17,098 nt of DNA from the NCBI GenBank assembly GCA_030622125.1, contig JAUXGM010000034.1, forward strand, positions 1 to 17,098. Direction: 5' to 3'. This stretch comes from a bacterium (GTDB taxonomy: Bacteria > AUK180). A model generated the notes under the pieces. The model was not told the origin of the DNA. It was given only the letters and a program-made list of their open reading frames with translations, and did no database searches. Both the position numbers and the translations under genes were made by a program. Numbering within the stretch: position 1 is the stretch's first letter; the number at the start of each line of letters is the position of its first letter. Below are positions 1-6,900 of the stretch, piece by piece.

Positions 1-17
1 ACACGATGCAAGCAACG

Positions 18-131
18 AATGTCCCGCTTGTTTTCGGAGTTTGTATTTGTTTTTTTTTCATTGTCAATTATCAATTGTCCATTGTCAATTGTTTTCGGTA
101 ATGTCCCTCTTTTGTTTTGGACGGAGTTTAA
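18..131. repeat. Imperfect direct repeat pair around a GTCCC core
   Basis: Positions 18-46 (AATGTCCC, then CTTGTTTTCGGAGTTT) and 99-131 (AATGTCCC, then CTTTTGTTTTGGACGGAGTTT) are alignable with small insertions. A third GTCCCTT core follows at 216-222 in GGTACGTCCCTTA. The copies frame the heptamer arrays. No open reading frame or transposase is visible here, so this may be the remnant of a small repeat element. Confidence 0.4.
61..95. repeat. Heptanucleotide tandem repeat array, TTGTCAA type
   Basis: Five consecutive 7-bp units can be read without a break: TTGTCAA, TTATCAA, TTGTCCA, TTGTCAA, TTGTTTT. The first four differ from TTGTCAA at no more than one position each; the last is degenerate. 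The array lies in the gene-poor left end, downstream of the HEPN gene. Heptamer tandem repeats are known as a class in other bacteria (for example the STRR repeats of cyanobacteria). I do not claim identity with any of these, and the function is unknown. Confidence 0.75.
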
Positions 132-142
132 TATTTTTTTAC

Positions 143-177
143 TTTACTATTTACTATTAACGATTTACTATTCACTG
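143..177. repeat. Heptanucleotide tandem repeat array, TTTACTA type
   Basis: Five consecutive 7-bp units: TTTACTA, TTTACTA, TTAACGA, TTTACTA, TTCACTG. Three of five are identical. It uses the same unit length and unit number as the TTGTCAA array 47 bp to its left, but a different sequence. The pair therefore looks like related intergenic repeat elements rather than random AT-rich drift. Confidence 0.7.
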
Positions 178-236
178 ATTTTAATATTGTTTCCCTTATT
201 ACCTTCCTTTGGTACGTCCCTTATCTGACGGTGATG

Positions 237-632
237 CTATTGTTCGTTTATTTTCAATTTTGTAAAAACTATTTCTTTAATTCGTTTTGTTAAATCATAA
301 TAAAATTTCACTTCCTTTTTATTAGGTAAATAAAAATCTTCCGCATATCTTATTATTACCGCAAAACGAGAAATATTTTCAACTTCTATTTCTTTAAAAT
401 CATTATTTATTTCTCCACATTTAACCAATAAATATTCAATATTATGAGTTTTTTCATAATGAATTTTATGATGGATTAAAAATGCTTTTAAGTATTTTTC
501 TACTGCTTGTTGACAATGAAAACAGACTGCGTCTTTTACCATTTCATCATCAGGAAGTTTTAATTCGTGCTCAATAACCTTGAAATCACTTTCAGCTTTG
601 ATTAACCATTCTTTTACTTCATCGTCTATCAT
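237..632 (-). CDS. HEPN domain protein (toxin-like partner of MNT)
   Basis: A 131-residue all-helical protein of the HEPN family (Pfam05168-like). Hallmarks are FHCQQAVEKYLKA at residues 38-50, KTHNIEYLL at about 61-69 and RYAEDFY at 95-101. HEPN proteins beside a minimal nucleotidyltransferase form pairs that act as toxin-antitoxin modules in some bacteria, where HEPN is an RNase and the MNT partner AMPylates it. The canonical catalytic R-x4-6-H motif of HepT-type RNases is not evident: no His lies 5-7 residues after R89 or R95. RNase activity is therefore uncertain, and a scaffold or accessory role is possible. The start codon overlaps the stop of the upstream MNT gene (ATGA), so the two are translationally coupled. 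Family assignment is firm; toxin function is inferred. Confidence 0.88.
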   Translation of the reverse strand: MIDDEVKEWLIKAESDFKVIEHELKLPDDEMVKDAVCFHCQQAVEKYLKAFLIHHKIHYEKTHNIEYLLVKCGEINNDFKEIEVENISRFAVIIRYAEDFYLPNKKEVKFYYDLTKRIKEIVFTKLKINEQ

Positions 633-943
633 AATGTTATCCCTGTGTTCAGTGCTTCCTTTACCACACTATCAATTCTTTTTAAGTAAATAGGTATATC
701 GTACTCAGATTTCACAATTATATCAATATCAATCTCTAATTCAGCCAAGTCTTTTCTTATAATACTTTCATATTGGAATTTTTTATTAATATCTAATTTT
801 TTTTTAACTATTACCAAAATATCGTAATCACTTTTAATAACAAAATTATCCTTACTTCTTGAACCGAATAATATTATTCTGCATTCAGGGAAAATTGATC
901 TTATTACTTGTTTAATCTTCTGTAAATTTTTATCGATACTCAT
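629..943 (-). CDS. MNT-type nucleotidyltransferase (antitoxin-like partner of HEPN)
   Basis: A 104-residue minimal nucleotidyltransferase of the pol-beta superfamily. The signature GS-x10-DxD is exact: G27-S28, ten residues, then D39-Y40-D41. The third acidic residue is D72 or D74 in the strand LEIDIDIIV. All catalytic positions are present, so the enzyme should be active. In characterised HepT/MntA pairs this protein transfers AMP to the HEPN partner and neutralises it; that role here is inferred from context. A GAGG ribosome binding site lies 7 bp before the ATG. The gene starts 21 bp after the stop of the giant gene and overlaps the HEPN gene by 4 bp. A run of nine A's in the sense strand (797-805) encodes the KKK at residues 47-49 and could be prone to slippage. 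Confidence 0.9.
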   Translation of the reverse strand: MSIDKNLQKIKQVIRSIFPECRIILFGSRSKDNFVIKSDYDILVIVKKKLDINKKFQYESIIRKDLAELEIDIDIIVKSEYDIPIYLKRIDSVVKEALNTGITL

Positions 944-964
944 AATTTATCCTCATTGTTTATA

Positions 965-3900
965 TTACTTTATCACTGCGGCTTTTATCGGATCGTATAT
1001 CTCCCTTTTACCACTTGATTCCGCTTTTATAACAATAAAGTAAATACCAGATGCAACATCCTTTGCGTCCTTGTTCTTGCAATTCCAATTGATGCTTTCA
1101 CTTAAATAATCCTCATTGCAAAGTGTTGTTACTTTTTTTCCGGAAACGCTGTAAATCTCAACCGTTACATCACATTGATAGTTTGGCGTGTATGCAATAA
1201 CCATCTTTCCATTCTTTGCAGGATTCGGATAGATCTTTATATTGTCGATAAGATGTTCCGGGCTGTTCTTGATATAAAATTCCTCATCGTAGATCTTTGT
1301 GTCACCAGTTGCATAATTGATCTGCAGCCGCATCTTATATTTCCCATCGGGAAGCACCGTTCCATCATCTTTTTTACCATCAAAATCAATCGAGAGTCCT
1401 CCGTATATTACGGTAATGTAATCCTTAAATCCGTCATTGTTTGGTGATATGATATGCCCTGATAGATCAAAGATTTCAGGATCACCGGCATTATAAAGTG
1501 TTTCGGGAAGAATTATTCTATTTCCATTCACAACCGTTATCAAAACAGTATTGTTATGAAGAACTATCGGCAGATACCTTGTATTATTTATCGTTCTCTT
1601 TTCTGTTTCTGCGGTTTCAGTGTATGCTCTTATAAGTTCCGTATCCTCAAAATGAGTTGTCGGATTGTTATATTGAATAGTAAATACCTCTGTATTCTGT
1701 GTGCCGACATCAAATGCCGTTTCCGTAAATGTTAGAATATTTCCTGCCAATGTCCCGCCGCCTGTGTTAATGACGCTTAAAGATGTCGGTATCTCAATAT
1801 TGAGATCAAAGGAAGTTGACGGTGTATCACCTGCATTTTCAACTCCAACACTTATTACAGAGGTATCACCGATATTAAGATCAAATGTAGTTACATTAAA
1901 TCCGACGATCGCAGGATCCGGAAAGTATCCGACAAGTGTATGGACACTATTCGTATCAAACGAAGTAAAATTACTTCCGGATATTGATGTATAATTTGAA
2001 ATGGTCATACCAAGTGGAGCCAGCACATTGATCTGGACAATAAACGACCTCATCTTTATTTCTCCCGGTAGAACAGTTCCGAAATTGATCCCAATAGGTG
2101 GACCCGGTATATCCGCTCCGCTTATATAGATAAGCATAGGATCTAATGTATCCGATGCAACGACCAAAAGTCCGCTGTCCGTTCCTGTATTTTCAACGGT
2201 GATCGTATATATCAATGTATCTCCGGGAGTTGCCGATTCATAGTTCACACTCTTTGAAGCGATCATCAAAGGACTGGAATGAACAATGGTATAAAATGGA
2301 TTTGAAAAGATATATCCGCCTTCGTTAGAATATCCCAATGCTCTGTCTTCTATAACATAGCCATCTGTAAATGCATCTGCCATCTTAACAACGAACGATA
2401 CGGTATTAAAAGCTGAAAAAACGGGAAGATCTCCGGTATTGAATGTAACACCGGTACCATCATAACCGTCTCCTCCTGAAACATAAGTCAATGGATATGG
2501 GATCGTATTATAGATCGTCGTACCTGTTAATACGGTTCCACCGCTATTTCGGTAAGCAATACTATATGTAAATGTTTCACCGCAATTTATATCGGTAGGA
2601 CCGCTAAGTAAAACAACAAAAGTAGAACTATTATGAACGGTTATATCACAGCAGGAATTATCACTATCCCCATAACCGGCATCTACATCTGCACAATTAG
2701 TAATAAGTGTGGTATTAGGTATTGAACTATCACTTAAAAGGATCAAGGTTACTGTTTCACTGCCGTCTATCCCAAGTGTTGTAAAATCCCAACTTACGGT
2801 ATTTCCCGCCAATGTACCTGCCGGATTTGCACTTACATAAGAAAATAAAGGAGGCATATTATCCGATATTGTAACATTTGCTGCTGTATCGGAGCCTGTA
2901 TTTCCTATAACTATCGTATATTGTATTGTATCACCTGCATAGATGTCCGAGATAGCAGTAGTTTTTTCAATATCAAGATCCGGATATCTCTTTACATCAA
3001 ACGAAACATTGTTGGAATAAGCATAAACAGTGTCACTATCTTGTTTCCCTCTTGCAACATTCCATATAGTATCGCCTTCGGATGCATTAGTTGAAATCTT
3101 GATTGTAAAATGGACGGTATTTCCGGAAGGTGGTACTATATCGGCAAAATTCCACAAAACAGTAGTACCGAAGAGACCCCCGCCACCATCTGCGTTTACA
3201 AAGATCGTGTTAAAGGGGAGCTGATCCTCCAAAACGACATTTGCTGCCGTATCCGTTCCGATATTTGATATATTAAGTGTGTATGTTACAAGTCCTCCGA
3301 TATCTTGAAATAATTTATCAACCGATTTTGTTATGAAAAGATTCGGATAAGAGATAACTGTTGTTTCAATCGTATCACTGTATATGGTTTCATTGTTATC
3401 TGCACTAAGTTTGTTATCTTGATAAATTGTGGTATTATTTGCAACTGGTGTGCTTACTCTAACAATATAAGAAAAGGTATATGTATTTGAGACATTTAAA
3501 CTTGCCAATGTAAATGTAACCGTATTTCCTGCATAAGAACCACCGCTGACATAGATAGTATTATCGGGAAGTGTGGAATCCAATTGTAGATTTTTTGCAG
3601 CGGTATTTCCAACATTTTCAACGGTTATATCATAAGTAACTGTATTACCTGCATTTACGGGATCAGGCGTATCGGTGATTTCACTAAATCTAAGATCAGG
3701 AAAATACCCGGCAGTACAGATAACGATATTACTTGTTTCGCGAATTATCGTATCATCAATTAGTGCATAGTTCGTTACCGTATCACCGGTTGATAGTGCC
3801 GCTGAAAGTGTAACGGTCAATCCTCTTGTATTATAATCTTCCGACGGTGAAAGTGCTCCGATAATATATGTTACGGTATTTCCGGCAAAGCTGCCGCCAT

Positions 3901-6900
3901 CCGTGGCGCTGATAAAAGTCAAATCTGTTGAAAGCGGATCTAAAATATTAACATTGCTTCCATTCGTTGTAGAGTAATTTCTATATGAGATAGTATAATT
4001 TTCTGTCCCGCCGGGAGGCAAAACAGAATCCTTCTGTTCCTTTGTGATCAGATATTTTGATGTTCCGGAAAAATTAGAGGTCTCATCAATCTGTGTTGTT
4101 CCGCCTGATGGTGATGAATTATCATAGTAAATAGCGGTTATCGTATCGCCATAAGCATCTCCTGATGCCAAAAAGGTGCTGTCATAAACGGTATAGATAG
4201 ATGGTGTTTGATCCTCATAGACCTTTATTTTGCCGATGAATGTATCGGAATTTACTCCATTCTCATAAACATCAACCTTTTCCGTATCACCCGTTTTACC
4301 CATAATATAGACAAAATTGTCCTCCGTTGTTGTTATATCAATATTGAGATCAGGGTCATAGAGAGATACGGTAATCGTATCACCTTCATTATAAATTGTA
4401 TTATCAAAACTTAATATCCCGAGTATTGCGGGAAGAATAGTTACGATCTTTATATCCGTATCGGAGTTATCATTAGCATCAATATAGGTTACCGTTACCG
4501 TATCGGGAGAAGAAACGGAAAAGATACCGTCGTTTAAAGCGGAAGCGTTCCCTGAAAAATTTAATAGACCGGAATAAAAAGTTCCGGTGTCAATTTCTGT
4601 TTCCGTTAATGTAACGATCTCGGTATCATTTTTTAAAATTGAATGTAATGTTGCTAACACAGTATCCTTACTAAACTTATTTATATTTTCATCTATATCC
4701 TGAATATGAAGATAGAAATCCTGATCTAATTTGTAAACCGATTGACTTACCTTATTGATATTCTCAACCCAAACATTTGCATTGGTTCTGAGTATCATAA
4801 CCGCTGTATCCGATGAACTATCATTAATATCAAGGGGATCATTATAAATTACGGTGATCGTATCCTTATCGGATGCTTCAAGAATACTGTTGTCTAATGT
4901 TGCAACTGCATTCTGAATTGAAATGATGCTGCCGATAAAAATTCCGGAAATTTCCTCTGAGAGAACTATTGTTTCACTATCATTATTTACAGTATTCCTT
5001 AATGTAACCGTTACCGTATCAACATCATCAAAATGGAGATTTTTATCCAGGTCATCAAGCGTTATGTAAACAGTATCACCTATTGTATAGTTATCAACAC
5101 TATTTTTGGAACTGTCTGTAAATCGGACATCCGATGACGATGTTGAAATAACGATTTGAAATATTTCTTCATCTGTAACGCCATTTGATTCGACACCGGT
5201 TACATTTATATCGTAACTGCCCGGATTATCTCCTATAAATGAATATTCAAAGAGTTTGCTCTCATAGCCGTTATCCGAGACCATTGTCATTGTATCATTT
5301 ATGGAATAGGGAGCTGGAATAATGATTTCGGCACCTGTGGAATCCAATATGTCCTGACTTCCGAATGGATCCGACATCATACTTCGGACATAGATTGCCT
5401 GTCCTTTATAAAAGTTAATCGCAGTTGTTGTATTTCCGGGATCATCACTGTATGATTTATAAAAACCGCCTGCACTGTCAACATTTATGTATGTAATGGT
5501 GGGAATATCAAGTCGTGAATCCCTGTTCTGAGAATCATAAGAAACATTACAACTTGCTGTCAAATTCAATGTAATCTTTAGTTTTTCTCCCTCTATTATA
5601 TCCGTAATTGCCGGAAATGCGGAGATTGCATACCCGGTTGATGCTGTTGTAACAGAAAAATTATCGGATATCGCAACGGTTTGTGTATTTCCACCCGCTA
5701 ATATCTTCTCAACGATCATCTTTCCCGTTGCAGTTCCATCTATATAGAAATGACCCGTAAGGATACCGGAAATATTAAAATCCTTTTTAAATACAGGATA
5801 CTGAATCCATGTCTTTGTGGAAATGGATTCTATCTGTGTATTAGTGCCGATAAAGGTATCTGCTGTAAGATCCTGATGAAAATGGAGTGTCTTTATCTCA
5901 TTTGTTGCCTCACTGATGAAGGCATAAAAGATAGATATATCACTACCGTTGTATTTATCTTTGTATGTAGCGATAAGTGTATCATTGCTTGCGGATTGAA
6001 TTGTACCATCATCTAAAATTGCCGCTCCTTTTGAGATATAGATCCCTGTATCATAAAAAAATTCACCTGAGGAGAGAGCCGTTTCCGGCACAGAAACAAT
6101 CTCCGTATCATTTGCATTTTCCGTATGAAGCGTAACCTCAACATAATCAATATTACTTAAATCTCTGTTATTATCCTCATCAATACATCTTATATAGACC
6201 TTTTCACCTATATCATAAGAATTTTTTGTAATATAACCGTTAAAATTTGTAAGTGAAAGGATGCTGGGACTATTTTCTTTAAATAAAAAATTTCCTTCGC
6301 AATTCTCACTACTATCCTGTTTATCGATATAATGGACATTGCCATCTTGATTATTAAATCCGGTAATACTCCCATTTTCCGTAAAGAGCGGTCCCACATC
6401 GGTGGCAAGTGAACCGGAAAAGATGCCTGATGATTTTTCGGTTTCTATCAAAACAACTGTTTCAGTATCTCCGACATTATCATTTGTAATGATCACCGTT
6501 ACCGTATTTGCACTATTCGGATTAAGATTATTATCAAAATCGGAGACCTCTATTTTAATTGGATTTCCTGCTAAAAATACATAACTTTCATCACCGATGC
6601 TATTAAAAAGAGTAATTGTGCCGGTAGTTTTTGTTACCGTATATAGAGATGAGATAGAAACATCGGTCGGATCGGTCGGATCCTCATACCTTCCGTAGAT
6701 ATATCCCTTATCGCTGCATGTGATTGTGTTGTCGTAAGGTCCTGTTGAAGAGAGTGTATTATTTATTAAATTTGATAGAAATTCACCTGAGTTCGATGAG
6801 GTCTCATAGAGAATAATATTTTCCGTATCGGTATGTGTATCATTATATATGGTAACGGTTGCGGTCTCAATCTTTCCCGGATCGTTATTAAGATCGGGAT

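Noticed and set aside
19-228. Plus-strand reading frame of 69 codons, rich in Phe/Leu/Ile
   Set aside because: It is formed almost entirely by the heptamer arrays and T-runs, lacks a ribosome binding site and has no coding-like composition.
1-236. CRISPR array
   Set aside because: The repeats are 7-bp tandem units without spacers, and no cas gene is present.
944-1000. A separate promoter for the MNT-HEPN pair
   Set aside because: AT-rich hexamers such as TAATAT and TATAAA exist before the ATG, but no -35 box with proper spacing could be found.
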